Assembly (NCBI GenBank): GCA_016702605.1 | Contig: JADJDQ010000006.1 | Location: 144,874 to 208,873, forward strand | Length of the DNA stretch: 64,000 nt | Reading direction: 5' to 3' | From: Candidatus Intricatilinea gracilis | GTDB lineage: Bacteria; Pseudomonadota; Gammaproteobacteria; Burkholderiales; Burkholderiaceae_C | The notes under the pieces: generated by a model | What the model was told of the DNA's origin: nothing | Database searches by the model: none | Seen by the model: the letters and a program-made list of their open reading frames with translations, nothing else | Program-made: the position numbers and the translations under genes | Part shown: positions 51,755 through 60,957 of the stretch, in pieces | How positions within the stretch are numbered: position 1 is the stretch's first letter | How the letters are laid out: each line of letters opens with the position of its first letter

Positions 51755-52222
51755 ATGAAAACAACCGCAACAACCAGAGTGCTGACTGCTACGAATATCG
51801 AAGTCTGCCGCCAGATGCTTGGTGTCTTTGGCTCGGCCTTCGAAGACGTCGATACCTACTGCGGTGCTCAGCCTGACGACGCCTACCTCGCCAATCTGTT
51901 GTCGAACGAACACTTCGTTGCCATCGCTGCGTTTGATGGAGACCGGGTCATCGGCGGACTGGCAGGCTACATACTGCCCAAGTTCGAGCAGGCGCGCAGC
52001 GAGTTCTATATCTACGACCTGGCGGTGATCGAATCTCACCGGCGGGTAGGTGTGGCCACCGCCTTGATCGACAAGCTGAAGGTACTTGCCGCCAGCCGCG
52101 GCGTGTACGTGATATTCGTTCAGGCAGATGACGGCGACGAGCCCGCCGTTGCCCTTTACACCAAGCTTGGAGTTCGCGAAGACGTGATGCACTTCGATAT
52201 CGCACCCGCCAGGCCCGCCTGA
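51755..52222 (+). CDS. AAC(3)-I-like aminoglycoside 3-N-acetyltransferase
   Basis: 155 aa GNAT. Several blocks match the gentamicin acetyltransferase AAC(3)-I family as I remember it: QPDDAYLANLLSNEHFVAIA, ILPKFEQARSEFYIYDLAV, SHRRVGVATALIDKLK, YVIFVQADDGDEPAVALYTK and LGVREDVMHFDI. The acetyl-CoA loop is HRRVGVATAL. The shared PKFEQxRSExYIYDLAV and VMHFDI stretches make this more specific than a generic GNAT call. Codon use is visibly less GC-biased than its neighbours. No integron attC or integrase was seen around it. Activity on aminoglycosides is inferred. Confidence 0.8.
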   Translation: MKTTATTRVLTATNIEVCRQMLGVFGSAFEDVDTYCGAQPDDAYLANLLSNEHFVAIAAFDGDRVIGGLAGYILPKFEQARSEFYIYDLAVIESHRRVGVATALIDKLKVLAASRGVYVIFVQADDGDEPAVALYTKLGVREDVMHFDIAPARPA

Positions 52223-52331
52223 CCGACATTCGAATCGACATGAGCCATGGTCTGCAGGGACGATCATGTCGAGAAACTCGGTCGCCTGGCCGCTGGCCTC
52301 AACTGACCCGACGGCTGTCGGCGACCGACGT

Positions 52332-54596
52332 TCAGTTGCCGTCGAACCGTCCGGCATCCACCGCATCTCTCACATCACCATCGAGCGGCAGCGGCGCGCC
52401 CGTCACCCAGCCCGCCAGTATCTGGCCAGCCTGTGCAGCCGAGCTGATGCCGCGTGAGCCCAGCGCAGTGCACAAGTACAAGCCGCCCAACACATCGTGA
52501 CAGCGCGGAAGCAGGCGCGGCGCGTCGAGGCGGGCCCTGCCGGTGGCGCGGGCCCGATCGACCGCTCGGGTGTCGACCGGCGGGCCGATGACGGGCAGGC
52601 GATCGGGTGTGGTCATGCGCCAGCCGACGCGTCCGCTGAGTGGCAGGTCCATCACCCAGGGCGGTGGCTCGTGGCGCCAGTCGTCGCCGAAGATGCCCAG
52701 CGCGGCGGCGCGCCTCAGGTTCAGGTGCTGGTCGCTCAGGCGCAGCGTGGGGTCCATGTCGCCGGGTTGGCTGGTGGCGCCGACGAGCAGGTGATCGGCG
52801 TCCAGGCGGATGGCGTAGCCCTGGCCGCTGATGGGTAGGCGGGGCAGGTTCAGGCTGGCGCGCTGCGCGGGGGTGAGTTGGTCGAGCGCGATGACGGTGG
52901 TCTGGCCACGAATGGGCTGCAGCGGCGGGATAGCGGCATGAATTGGGCCGTCATGATCGGTCGCCTGGGCGAGCAGTTCAGTGGCGCCTGCGGCGTTGGC
53001 CAGGACCAGGACGGGGGCAGACGCGATGGTCTGGCCCTGGGCGTCCAGCGCGTGCCAGAGCTGGTCAGGCGCTTGGCAGCGGCCCGCATCGGTGTCGCTG
53101 AGGGCGAATGAGCTGATGGATGAGCTGATGGATGAGCTGGCGGGTGCTGGTGTGGTGCGTGCGGCAGCGGGCTCGGCTGGCAGTCGCCGGATGGCGGCGA
53201 CGGGCTGGTTGCCGATGAAACAGACGGCGTCGGGGCTGTCGGCGGTGTCTGCCGCCAGGGCAAGCAGGTGGCGGCACCAGGCGGCGGGCGAGAGCCAGCC
53301 GGCCGCGCCGAAGCGCCACGCACCGCCCTGCAGGGGCAGGCCGGTGGCGGCGCTGGCGGCGTCGGCATCGAGCCAGTCGACGAGCTCGGGCGGCAGGCCC
53401 AGGGTCTCGAGCTGGGCATGGGCGCGGTCGACGCTCAGGTCCGGGGTGAGGCGGATCAGGCCGTCGAGCTGGCCAGGACAGTTGCCGAGCTGTGGGCTCG
53501 TGGCCGGTTGAGCGTCGAGCGATGGGTCGACGGGAGGGGCGGTCTTGCCGGCTGGTGCCGCGCTGGCCATGCGTGTGCCGTCGATGGAGGCATTGCCTTG
53601 CAGCGCCGGGCGCGCCAGGGCAGCGGTGCGCAGCGCGGCGGCGCGGAACCAGCGCGAGTGCAGGCTGTCGGGCACGTTGAGGATGGGGTGCATCAGGCCG
53701 CCGGGGTTGCCGCTGGTGGATTGGGCCGGTTCGGGCAGGGTGTCGATGAGGGAGACGCGCCAGCCCTGGCGGGCCAGGGCCCAGGTGGCAGCACAACCGG
53801 CCAGGCCGGCGCCGATGACGACGGCTCGGCGGTCGTGCGCCTCGCCGGCGCCGCAGCGGGGCGCAAACGCGGCCGGGCGCGGTGGCGTGAAGCGCGGGGC
53901 ATAGCGCGCCACGCTCATGTGCACCTTGCTGCCCAGGCCGGGGCGGCGCTCGACCGTGAAGCCGGCGCTGGCCAGTGCGTCGCGCACCGGGCGGGCGGCG
54001 CACCAGGTGGCGGCCGTGGCGCCGGGCGCGGCGAGTTTGCCCAGGCGGGTGATGAGGTGGGGCGACCACAACTCGGGGTTGTGGTCGGGCGCAAAACCGT
54101 CGAGGTAGAAGGCGTCGACCTCGGCCTGCAGGCCACGCAGCAGTTCGCCGGCGTCGCCAAACCCGAGCAGCAGCTGCACGTGGGCGCGGTCGAAGTCCAG
54201 GCTGTGGATGTCGGGCGTGAGCATGGGCCAGGCGGCGATGAGTTCGGCGGCCAGCTCGGACAGGTCGCTGCTGGCGTGCACGCGGCGCATGTCGGCCTGG
54301 GTGAGCGGGTGCTTCTCGAACGAGACGAACACCAGGCGTTCACACCGCTCGGGGTCGGCGCGCCAGGCGGCCCAGGTGGCGAGAAAGTTGTTGCCCAGGC
54401 CGAACCCGGTTTCGAGGATGACGAAACGTTGACGCCCGGCCCAGCGCGCCGGCAGATCGTTGCCGCCCAGAAAGACGTGGCGCGCCTGCGCCAGCGCGCC
54501 GTGCGGTGAGTGGTAGCGGTCGGCAAAGTCAGGCGCAGTTGGCTGGCCGTCGGTGTCGAACGCCAGCCGGGCTGGTGTGAGGGGGGCGCGCCTCAT
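52332..54596 (-). CDS. mnmC: Bifunctional tRNA mnm5s2U biosynthesis protein MnmC
   Basis: 754 aa fusion from ATG 54596. The N-terminal DUF752 methyltransferase (MnmC2) has HVFLGGNDLPARW, ILETGFGLGNNFLATW and the catalytic-site DAFYLDGFAPDHNPELW. The C-terminal FAD-dependent demodification oxidase (MnmC1) has AVVIGAGLAGCAATWALARQ, STSGNPGGLMHPIL and ALGSRGISSAAQAGQILAGW. It finishes mnm5 at the wobble uridine of some tRNAs. A long Ala/Ser linker (about 480-520, with a 12-bp DNA repeat) is non-conserved. The ATG overlaps the stop of the upstream DUF3445 gene. Confidence 0.94.
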   Translation of the reverse strand: MRRAPLTPARLAFDTDGQPTAPDFADRYHSPHGALAQARHVFLGGNDLPARWAGRQRFVILETGFGLGNNFLATWAAWRADPERCERLVFVSFEKHPLTQADMRRVHASSDLSELAAELIAAWPMLTPDIHSLDFDRAHVQLLLGFGDAGELLRGLQAEVDAFYLDGFAPDHNPELWSPHLITRLGKLAAPGATAATWCAARPVRDALASAGFTVERRPGLGSKVHMSVARYAPRFTPPRPAAFAPRCGAGEAHDRRAVVIGAGLAGCAATWALARQGWRVSLIDTLPEPAQSTSGNPGGLMHPILNVPDSLHSRWFRAAALRTAALARPALQGNASIDGTRMASAAPAGKTAPPVDPSLDAQPATSPQLGNCPGQLDGLIRLTPDLSVDRAHAQLETLGLPPELVDWLDADAASAATGLPLQGGAWRFGAAGWLSPAAWCRHLLALAADTADSPDAVCFIGNQPVAAIRRLPAEPAAARTTPAPASSSISSSISSFALSDTDAGRCQAPDQLWHALDAQGQTIASAPVLVLANAAGATELLAQATDHDGPIHAAIPPLQPIRGQTTVIALDQLTPAQRASLNLPRLPISGQGYAIRLDADHLLVGATSQPGDMDPTLRLSDQHLNLRRAAALGIFGDDWRHEPPPWVMDLPLSGRVGWRMTTPDRLPVIGPPVDTRAVDRARATGRARLDAPRLLPRCHDVLGGLYLCTALGSRGISSAAQAGQILAGWVTGAPLPLDGDVRDAVDAGRFDGN
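53108..53140 (-). repeat. 12-bp tandem repeat in mnmC linker
   Basis: ATGAGCTGATGG occurs 2.75 times in tandem and encodes Ser/Ile-rich SSSISSSIS in the mnmC linker on the minus strand. It is in frame, so copy-number change would be tolerated. Confidence 0.6.
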
Positions 54597-55624
54597 GGCG
54601 CCGGTGTCGAGGAGCTGGCTGCGTTTGCGGTGGCGCCAGTCGAGGCGGAGGCCGAACGTTGCTGCGCGATGGCATCGAGCCCCGCACACAGGCGATCTCT
54701 CGCCGGGCCCAGGCTGCGGTAGGCGACCACGGCGTCTGTCATGCTGGCCAGCGCGGCAGACAAGGCGGCGGGGTCGACACCTTCGTCGGCCAGCGCCTGG
54801 CGAAGCGGGCGGGCCTGGACCTCGATGGTGAACACGGCCTGGCCTTTGGCTTCCGGCGTGGCGGGCAGGGCGATGAAACCCTGGCGCTCGGTGCGGAATG
54901 TGGCGATGTCGATCAGCTCGGCGGCGCTGGCGCTGGCGGCGTCGGGCCAGGGGCGCTTGATGTGTCGCTCGGGGTGCTGATCCAGGCCGGGCCAGGTGGT
55001 GACGGTCCAGACGAACCGTTCCCAGCGCTGCTCGCCGCAGACCAGGGCGAGCAGATGGGCGGCAGCGGCGCGCACGTTGTCGCTGTCGGCCACCGGGGCA
55101 TGGACGGTGCGGAAGTCCTGCCCGACCTTCTCGCGCGGATCCCAATGCGACGGCAGGCACACCGCCATCCACGGCAGGCTCGCGCTGGCGGCATCCACCA
55201 GGGCGAAGTCTTCGCGCAGCGCCAGGCTGACGAGGGCGGCCGCGCGTTGCCCTGCGGCCAAAGCGGACAGGACGGCCTGGGCCTGGCTGTGTGGCCTGCC
55301 GAGTTGCGCGATGCTGCCGTTGTCCAGATCGACCACCAGGCCCAGGGCGTCGGACTGCAGTCGGCCGCGGTCGGCCGTCAGGCTCAGCGCAGCGGAGCAA
55401 TCGCGCCCGGCTGCCTGGCCGATGGCTCGCAGCGCTGGGCGGGCATCGACGTCGGCACTACCGACGAGGCATTGATCCGCATGACTGGCGAGTGCGGCGA
55501 GTTTGGCCTCGAACTCCGGCGAGCCCGGTGGCGCGGCGTGTACCGCTGCAGTGCCGGGTGCGACCCGACGCAGCCCGGGCTGCATGCGAAACGGTGAGGT
55601 GATGGCGGCGGGGTCGAAGGGCAT
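54593..55624 (-). CDS. DUF3445 protein (heme-dependent oxidative N-demethylase-like)
   Basis: 343 aa from ATG 55624. The core pattern WMAVCLPSHWDPREKVGQDF followed by RTVHAPVAD, then RFVWTVTTWPGLDQHP and FRTERQGFIALPATPEAKG, matches DUF3445, the alpha subunit fold of heme-dependent oxidative N-demethylases. Partner subunits (PDR-type reductase) are not nearby, so it may act alone or be a divergent paralogue. Its stop overlaps the mnmC start (ATGA), an odd pairing with a tRNA modification gene. Confidence 0.75.
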   Translation of the reverse strand: MPFDPAAITSPFRMQPGLRRVAPGTAAVHAAPPGSPEFEAKLAALASHADQCLVGSADVDARPALRAIGQAAGRDCSAALSLTADRGRLQSDALGLVVDLDNGSIAQLGRPHSQAQAVLSALAAGQRAAALVSLALREDFALVDAASASLPWMAVCLPSHWDPREKVGQDFRTVHAPVADSDNVRAAAAHLLALVCGEQRWERFVWTVTTWPGLDQHPERHIKRPWPDAASASAAELIDIATFRTERQGFIALPATPEAKGQAVFTIEVQARPLRQALADEGVDPAALSAALASMTDAVVAYRSLGPARDRLCAGLDAIAQQRSASASTGATANAASSSTPAP

Positions 55625-55717
55625 GGCGGCGGATGATGCCGCAAGGCCGGCGTGATGGCCCCGCGGCGCCGCGCGGTGGTGTGAGCCAGACCAAGGCGAA
55701 CTGAGACAATCCGGCGC

Positions 55718-57118
55718 ATGACCGACACCGTTTCCCCGACCTCCACCGTTGCCGCCCCGCGCATCGGCTTCGTGTCCCTGGGCTGCCCCAAGGCGCTGAC
55801 CGACAGCGAGCTCATCCTCACCCAGCTCAGCGCCGAGGGTTACAGCACCAGCAAGACCTTCGAGGGTGCCGATCTGGTGATCGTCAACACCTGCGGCTTC
55901 ATTGACGACGCGGTCAGGGAGAGCCTGGACACCATCGGCGAGGCCCTGGCCGAGAACGGCAAGGTCATCGTCACCGGTTGCCTGGGCGCCAAGGGCGGTG
56001 CGGACACCGGCGCGGGCAGCGGCAACCTGGTGCGCCAGATGCACCCGTCGGTGCTGGCCGTGACGGGGCCTCACGCCACGCAGGAGGTGATGGACGCGGT
56101 GCACAAACACGTGCCCAAGCCGCACGACCCGTTCGTCGACCTGGTGCCTCCGGCCGGCATCAAGCTCACGCCCAAACACTACGCGTACCTCAAGATCAGC
56201 GAAGGCTGCAACCACCGCTGCTCGTTCTGCATCATCCCCAGCATGCGCGGCGACCTGGTGTCGCGCCCGATTGGTGACGTGTTGACCGAAGCGCAGCGCC
56301 TGTTCGAAGGCGGCGTGAAGGAGCTGCTGGTCATCAGCCAGGACACCTCGGCCTACGGCGTGGACGTCAAGTACCGCACCGGCTTCTGGGACGGCAAGCC
56401 GGTCCGGACCCGCATGCTGGACCTGGTGGCCAGGCTCGGCGAATTGGCGAAGAAACACGGCGCCTGGGTGCGGCTGCATTACGTCTACCCCTATCCGCAT
56501 GTGGACGAAGTGCTGCCGCTGATGGCCGAAGGGCTGGTGTTGCCGTACCTGGACGTGCCGTTCCAGCATGCACATCCCGATGTCTTGAAGCGCATGAAAC
56601 GCCCGGCCAGCGGCGAGAAGACGCTGGAGCGGCTGCTCGAATGGCGCAAGGTGTGCCCGCAGATCGTGGTGAGGTCGACCTTCATCGCCGGCTTTCCGGG
56701 CGAGACCGAGAGTGAGTTCGAGTACTTGCTCGACTTCCTGAAAGAAGCGCAGATCGACCGCGCCGGTTGTTTTGCCTATTCACCCGATGGCAGGTGCCGC
56801 GGCCAATCTGCCCATGGCGCGTTGCCGGATGCGCTGCGTGATGAGCGCACGCGCCCGCTTCATGGCCGTGGCCGAAGCGGTGTCGACGACGCGCCTGCAA
56901 CGCCGGATCGGGCCAGCACATGCAGGTGCTGGTGGACCATGCGCCGGCCCTGGGGCCGCAAGGGCGGGGTGGGGCGCTCGTATGCCGATGCGCCCGAGAT
57001 CGACGGCACCGTGCAGATCCTGCCGCCGACCAAGGCCTCACGCACCCTCAAGGTGGGCGAGTTTGCCAAGGCGCGCATCGTCGGCACGGCTGGGCATGAC
57101 CTGGTGGGGAACCGGTGA
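55718..57118 (+). CDS. rimO: Ribosomal protein S12 methylthiotransferase RimO, with internally scrambled stretch
   Basis: 466 codons open end to end. The UPF0004 domain (RIGFVSLGCPKALTDSELIL, DLVIVNTCGFIDDAV, VIVTGCLGAKGG) and the radical SAM cluster CNHRCSFC (Cys164, 168, 171) are intact. After CFAYSP (about 56783) about 50-70 residues are out of frame: other frames give GAAANLP, RARFMAVAEAVSTTRLQRRI and QHMQVLVDHAPALG, all normal RimO. The original frame resumes at GGVGRSYADAPEIDGTVQI through the TRAM domain. Indels therefore cancel. RimO methylthiolates Asp88 of S12. Probably consensus errors. Confidence 0.85.
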   Translation: MTDTVSPTSTVAAPRIGFVSLGCPKALTDSELILTQLSAEGYSTSKTFEGADLVIVNTCGFIDDAVRESLDTIGEALAENGKVIVTGCLGAKGGADTGAGSGNLVRQMHPSVLAVTGPHATQEVMDAVHKHVPKPHDPFVDLVPPAGIKLTPKHYAYLKISEGCNHRCSFCIIPSMRGDLVSRPIGDVLTEAQRLFEGGVKELLVISQDTSAYGVDVKYRTGFWDGKPVRTRMLDLVARLGELAKKHGAWVRLHYVYPYPHVDEVLPLMAEGLVLPYLDVPFQHAHPDVLKRMKRPASGEKTLERLLEWRKVCPQIVVRSTFIAGFPGETESEFEYLLDFLKEAQIDRAGCFAYSPDGRCRGQSAHGALPDALRDERTRPLHGRGRSGVDDAPATPDRASTCRCWWTMRRPWGRKGGVGRSYADAPEIDGTVQILPPTKASRTLKVGEFAKARIVGTAGHDLVGNR

Positions 57119-58332
57119 GCGCAACGGCCGAGCCAAGGCCACCGAACTCATCCACCACCCCTACCTGCCGCCGTCCGAATGGGCCGCGACACAACCGGGG
57201 TGTTCAAGGCCTCGACGGTGTTCTTCCCGAACGTTGCCGCGCTGCGCGAGCGGCGCTGGATCGACAAGAGCGCCTACACCTACGGCCTGAAGGGCACGCC
57301 CACCACCTACGTGCTCGAAGAGCGCCTGGCCACACTCGAAGGCGCCAACCACGTGATGCTGGTGCCCAGCGGCCTGGCGGCGATCACGTTGATCGACATG
57401 GCGCTGCTCAAGAGTGGCGACGAGGTGCTGCTGCCCGACAACGTCTACGCGCCCAGCCTGAGTTTTGCCCAGCACGAGCTGGCCAACTGGGGCATCACCC
57501 ATGCGCGCTACGACCAGATGTCGGTGGTGTCGCTGTCCGAGGCGCTGACACCCGCCACCAAGCTGGTGTGGCTCGAGGCGCCGGGGTCGGTCACGCTCGA
57601 GTTTCCTGATCTGCGTGGCCTCGTGCGCTGCATCCGCGAGAAGGCGCCGCAGGCCCTCATCGCGCTGGACAACACCTGGGGCTCGGGGGTGGCCTTCAAG
57701 CCCTTCGACCTGGCCCGGGTGGACGGCTCACAGGCTGGCGACCACCTGGGTGTGGACCTGAGCGCCCATGCGCTGACGAAGTACCCCTCGGGTGGCGGCG
57801 ACGTAATGATGGGCTCGGTCGCCTGCCGCGACCCGGCCTTGCACCACCGCCTGGCCTGGAGCCACAGCCGGCTGGGTTTTGGTGTGGGTGTGGACGACGT
57901 GGCTGCGGTCATCAAGGGCCTGGCCACCCTGGACTTGCGTTATCACGCCCAGGACGCCGCAGCCCGCCGCATCGCCGCCTGGTGCGAAAGGCAGCCGCAG
58001 TTCAAGCGTGTACTGAGCCCGGCGCCTGCCGGGCTCGCCCGGGCCATCAACACTGGGCCGCGCACCAGCCGTGCCGGCCAGGGTTGGTGACGGTGGAGTG
58101 CGGACCCTGCAGCCCGGCGCAGGTGGATGCTTTTGTCGACGGCCTCAGGCTCTTTCGCATCGGCTGGTCGTGGGCCGGCCCCATCAGCCTGGCGGTGCCC
58201 TACGACCTGCGCCACATGCGCAGCAAGCCGCATGACTACCGCGGCATCATGGTGCGGCTGTGCATCGGCCTGGAATCGGTCGACGACCTGATCGCCGATC
58301 TGGTGCAGGCCATGCGGGTGTTCGAGGGCTGA
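57115..58332 (+). pseudogene. metC: Cystathionine beta-lyase (MetC/PatB-type, PLP), frame-disrupted
   Basis: Pieces in different frames together make one Cys/Met-metabolism PLP enzyme: KATELIHHPYLPPSEWAATQ, then VFKASTVFFPNVAALRERRW. The central body carries GTPTTYVLEERLATLEG, the PLP-stacking APGSVTLEFPD, and the PLP Lys region LSAHALTKYPSGGGDVMMGS. The tail, in another frame, is AQVDAFVDGLRLFRIGWSWA to VFEG. Missing single G or C bases at short runs (for example about 57199) restore continuity. The GTG at 57115 overlaps the rimO stop. The enzyme would cleave cystathionine to homocysteine. Confidence 0.82.
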
Positions 58333-58339
58333 GCCTGCC

Positions 58340-59297
58340 GCTCGCCGGGCGAAGTCGGCGGGTCGCAAACCTGTCGGTCGCGGCGATGAGTTCGGCCGCA
58401 ATGCCGGGTTCGTAACTCGAATGGCCGGCGTCGGGCACCACGTGCAGCACGGCGCCGGGCCACACATCGACCAGGGCGTGGGCGTAACGCACCGGGCAGA
58501 TCACGTCGTATCGGCCGTGGGTGATGAAGCAGGGCAGGTGGCTGATGCGTGCCACGCCTTGCAGCAACTGGCCCGGCGTGAGGAAGGCACGGTGGCGGAA
58601 GTAGTGCGCTTCGAGCCGGCCGACACCAAGAGCGACGGCGTCCTGCCGAAGGCATCCGCATCTCGGGTGTGGGCCGCAGTTGCAGGCACGAGCCTTCGTA
58701 GCGGCTCCAGGCGCGTGCTGCCGGCAGGTAGACGGCCGGGTCGTCGCTTTGCAGTCGCTTGCTGTAGGCGCCGAGCAGGTCGGCGCGTTCGGCCTCGGGC
58801 ACATGGCTGGCAAAGGCTTCCCACTCGCGTGGAAAGAAGTTGCGCACGCCGTAGAGCCACCAGTCGATTTCTTCGTCGCTCACCAGCCAGATGCCGCGCA
58901 GCACCAAGCCCAAGGCGCGCGCGGGGTGTGCCTGCGTGTAGGCCAGCGCCAGGGTCGAGCCCCATGATCCGCCGAACACCAGCCAGCGGTCGATGCCCAG
59001 CAAGTGGCGCAGGCGCTCGATGTCGTCGACCAGCAACTGGGTGGTGTTGTTGCGGCATTCACCCAGCGGCGTGGACTGGCCCGAGCCGCGCTGGTCGAAC
59101 AACACGATGTGGTAACGCTCGGGGTCGAAGAAACAGCGGCTGCGCGGCGCGATGCCAGCGCCGGGTCCTCCGTGCAGAAAGACCACCGGAATGCCTTGCG
59201 GATTGCCGCAGGCTTCCCAGTACAACTCGTGGATCTCGTCGACCTGCAGGCGCCCGCTGCGGTAGGGCTCGATGGGGGGATAGAACGCGTCGCTCAT
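58340..59297 (-). pseudogene. pip: Proline iminopeptidase, frame-disrupted
   Basis: The N-terminal 230 residues are normal S33-family: ELYWEACGNPQGIPVVFLHG, the oxyanion motif HGGPGAG, DQRGSGQSTP, and nucleophile FGGSWGSTLALAY. After LRPTPEMR (about 58640) the frame breaks. Adding one G at each of two short G runs yields DAFGQDAVALGVGRLEAHYF, and the catalytic Asp/His segments RYDVICPVRYAHALV and PDAGHSSYEPG follow. Similarity ends near 58361 and no clean stop was found before the convergent metC end, so the left boundary is approximate. Confidence 0.8.
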
Positions 59298-59301
59298 GGG
59301 C

Positions 59302-59765
59302 TCAATCCTTGGGTGCCGACGACACCTTGTGGCGCATCAGCCGGCCTTGCTCGCGTTGCCAGTCGCGGTCCTTGATGGTGTCGCGCTTGTCGTGCTGGGC
59401 CTTGCCCTTGGCGAGAGCGATGTCAGCCTTCACGTGGCGGCCCTTCCAGTGCAGGTTCAGCGGCACCAGCGTGAAGCCGCGCTGCTCGACCTTGCCAGAT
59501 CCGGCGTGATCTCAGCCTTGTGCATCAAGAGCTTCTTGGTCCGGTCTGCCTCGGGCTTCACGTGGGTGGACGCACTGCGCAACGCGTTGATGCGCAGGCC
59601 AATGAGGAAGAGCTCGCCGTCCTTGATCACCACGTAGCCGTCGGTGAGTTGCACCTGACCTTCGCGGATGGCCTTGATTTCCCAGCCGTTGAGCACGATG
59701 CCGGCCTCGAAGCGTTCCTCGATGTGGTAGTTGAAAAAGGCTTTCTTGTTTTCGGCAATGCTCAT
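59302..59765 (-). pseudogene. smpB: SsrA-binding protein SmpB, one-base frameshift
   Basis: SmpB binds tmRNA for ribosome rescue. The first half is perfect: NKKAFFNYHIEERFEAGIVL, then GWEIKAIREGQVQLTDGYVV. After MHKAEITPDL the frame breaks near 59495; one extra G in GGCAAG would give GKVEQRGFTLVPLNLHWKGR, then HVKADIALAKGKAQHDKRD and the basic tail up to the stop at 59302-59304. Restored length is about 155 residues, as expected. As written it would stop after 102 residues. Because SmpB is widely conserved, a consensus error is likely. Confidence 0.88.
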
Positions 59766-59843
59766 GGACGGGTCACTGGGGAAGCCGGGGCGGCGTCGGG
59801 CACCGGCTGGCGGTGCTGGCGCCGCCTAGAATCGTCCCACAGT

Positions 59844-60312
59844 ATGAAGCACGTCAAGAAGTCGATCCTGCTCTGGTACTCGCCTCGCGAGATGTACGAC
59901 CTGGTGGTCGGGGTCACGGACTATCCCAAGTTCCTGCCCTGGTGCCAACGCGCCGAAGTCTCCGACCACGACGAACACGGCATGACGGCCAAGCTGTACC
60001 TGGCCTATGCCGGTGTCAAGCATGCGTTCACCACCCGCAACAAGCACATCACCAACGAGCTGGTGCACATGGAGCTGGTCGACGGGCCGTTCTCGCGGCT
60101 TGACGGTGAGTGGCGCTTCGTGCCGCTGGGCGGCATCGCCGCTGGCGGGGCCGGACGCCGGACCTCAGGCCTGCCGCATCGAGTTCGAGCTGAGCTACGA
60201 GTTCTCGAGTCGCATGCTCGAGGTGGCGGTGAGCCCGGTGTTCGACCGCATCGCCAACACCTTCGTCGATGCCTTCGTCACCCGCGCCGAGCAGGTCTAC
60301 GGCGCCCGCTGA
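59844..60312 (+). pseudogene. ratA: RatA / coenzyme Q-binding START-domain protein, one-base frameshift
   Basis: The start MKHVKKSILLWYSPREMYDL and the following YPKFLPWCQRAEVSDHDEHG are characteristic of RatA/Coq10-type polyketide-cyclase proteins, which bind ubiquinone (or, in E. coli, affect 70S assembly). Around 60136-60150 the frame changes; the tail RIEFELSYEFSSRMLEVAVS and VFDRIANTFVDAFVTRAEQV is in the next frame, ending at 60310-60312. It is divergent from smpB, the usual proteobacterial arrangement. Confidence 0.85.
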
Positions 60313-60706
60313 GGCGGGAGGGCGGCGGGGGGGGGGGGGGGCCGCCGGGATGTTGCCGGGGCTGACGCCGCGGTGGTGGTCCACGCCTGATCGAGGTGAA
60401 CTGGCCTGGGTCTGCGCCCGGCCATGTCCAAACGCCGGCTGACGTTGCGGCTGGCAGCCTGGTGGCGCCGGCGATCAGGCCTGTGGAGCGCCTGGCAGAT
60501 GCCGGCCTGCCGCCCGATGGCTGGGCTGTGGGGCGGTCGGGTCGCCCCGAGCCCGTCTCGCCCGCCGGTGACCGGATCGCTGCCGCGGGCTAAGGTCGAC
60601 CGGGCGGAAGCCCGACCGCAGTTACCAGGGCCAGGGCGGACGGAGGCGCGCCGCCAGCGCCGCCAGGAAGCCGCGCGAGGGCTCGCCGCATAGGTAGCGG
60701 TGCGGC
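60313..60706. other. Gap between ratA and DUF4124 remnant
   Basis: About 390 bp, very GC-rich, with a 15-base G run near its left end (60327-60341). No reading frame with recognisable protein similarity was found on either strand. GGTCGACCGGGCGGAAGCCC pairs loosely with nearby inverted segments but no terminator with a T-tract is visible. Confidence 0.5.
60327..60341 (+). repeat. 15-base G homopolymer
   Basis: Fifteen consecutive G residues, flanked by GGCGGC and GCCGCC, 14 bp after the ratA stop. It is by far the longest homopolymer noticed here and could be a true phase-variable tract or a sequencing artefact. Confidence 0.9.
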
Positions 60707-60957
60707 TCAACGGCAGCGCTTGGCCTGATCCCGGCGGGCGCGTTCGAGTTCGGCGGGCGCGCTGTGCGTCGTCGAGAATCTCGCGCTCGCCCTTGCGCGT
60801 TCATGCGGGCGATACGCTGGCCACCTTCCAGGATGGCGAGCTGGCTGCGGGCGCTCTTGCAGTTCTCAGCCTTGGCGGCGCCTGGCGCTCGTCTCGGTGG
60901 CCTTGCGGCTGCGGCCTGGGCGCTGTCGGCCTGGGCCTTCTTGCGCTTGGCTTCCAC
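60707..60957 (-). pseudogene. DUF4124-family protein, C-terminal remnant
   Basis: On the minus strand AAKAENCKSARSQLAILEGG and QRIARMNAQG continue, after dropping one G and later one C, as EREILDDAQRA and ELERARRDQAKRCR before a stop at 60707-60709. This is the usual C-terminal half of betaproteobacterial DUF4124 proteins. The N-terminal half (with its Cys-containing DUF4124 domain and signal peptide) is missing: reading back past GTG 60957 runs straight into the guaB promoter and ribosome site. Remnant plus two indels indicates a broken or misassembled gene. Confidence 0.6.

Noticed and set aside
52223..52331. Integron attC site after the AAC(3)-I-like gene
   Set aside because: No core-site GTTRRRY/RYYYAAC pair or imperfect inverted repeat was found in the short downstream gap.
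54597..55400. 268-codon N-terminal extension of mnmC
   Set aside because: It is the wrong frame of the DUF3445 gene, and MnmC family alignment starts at 54596.
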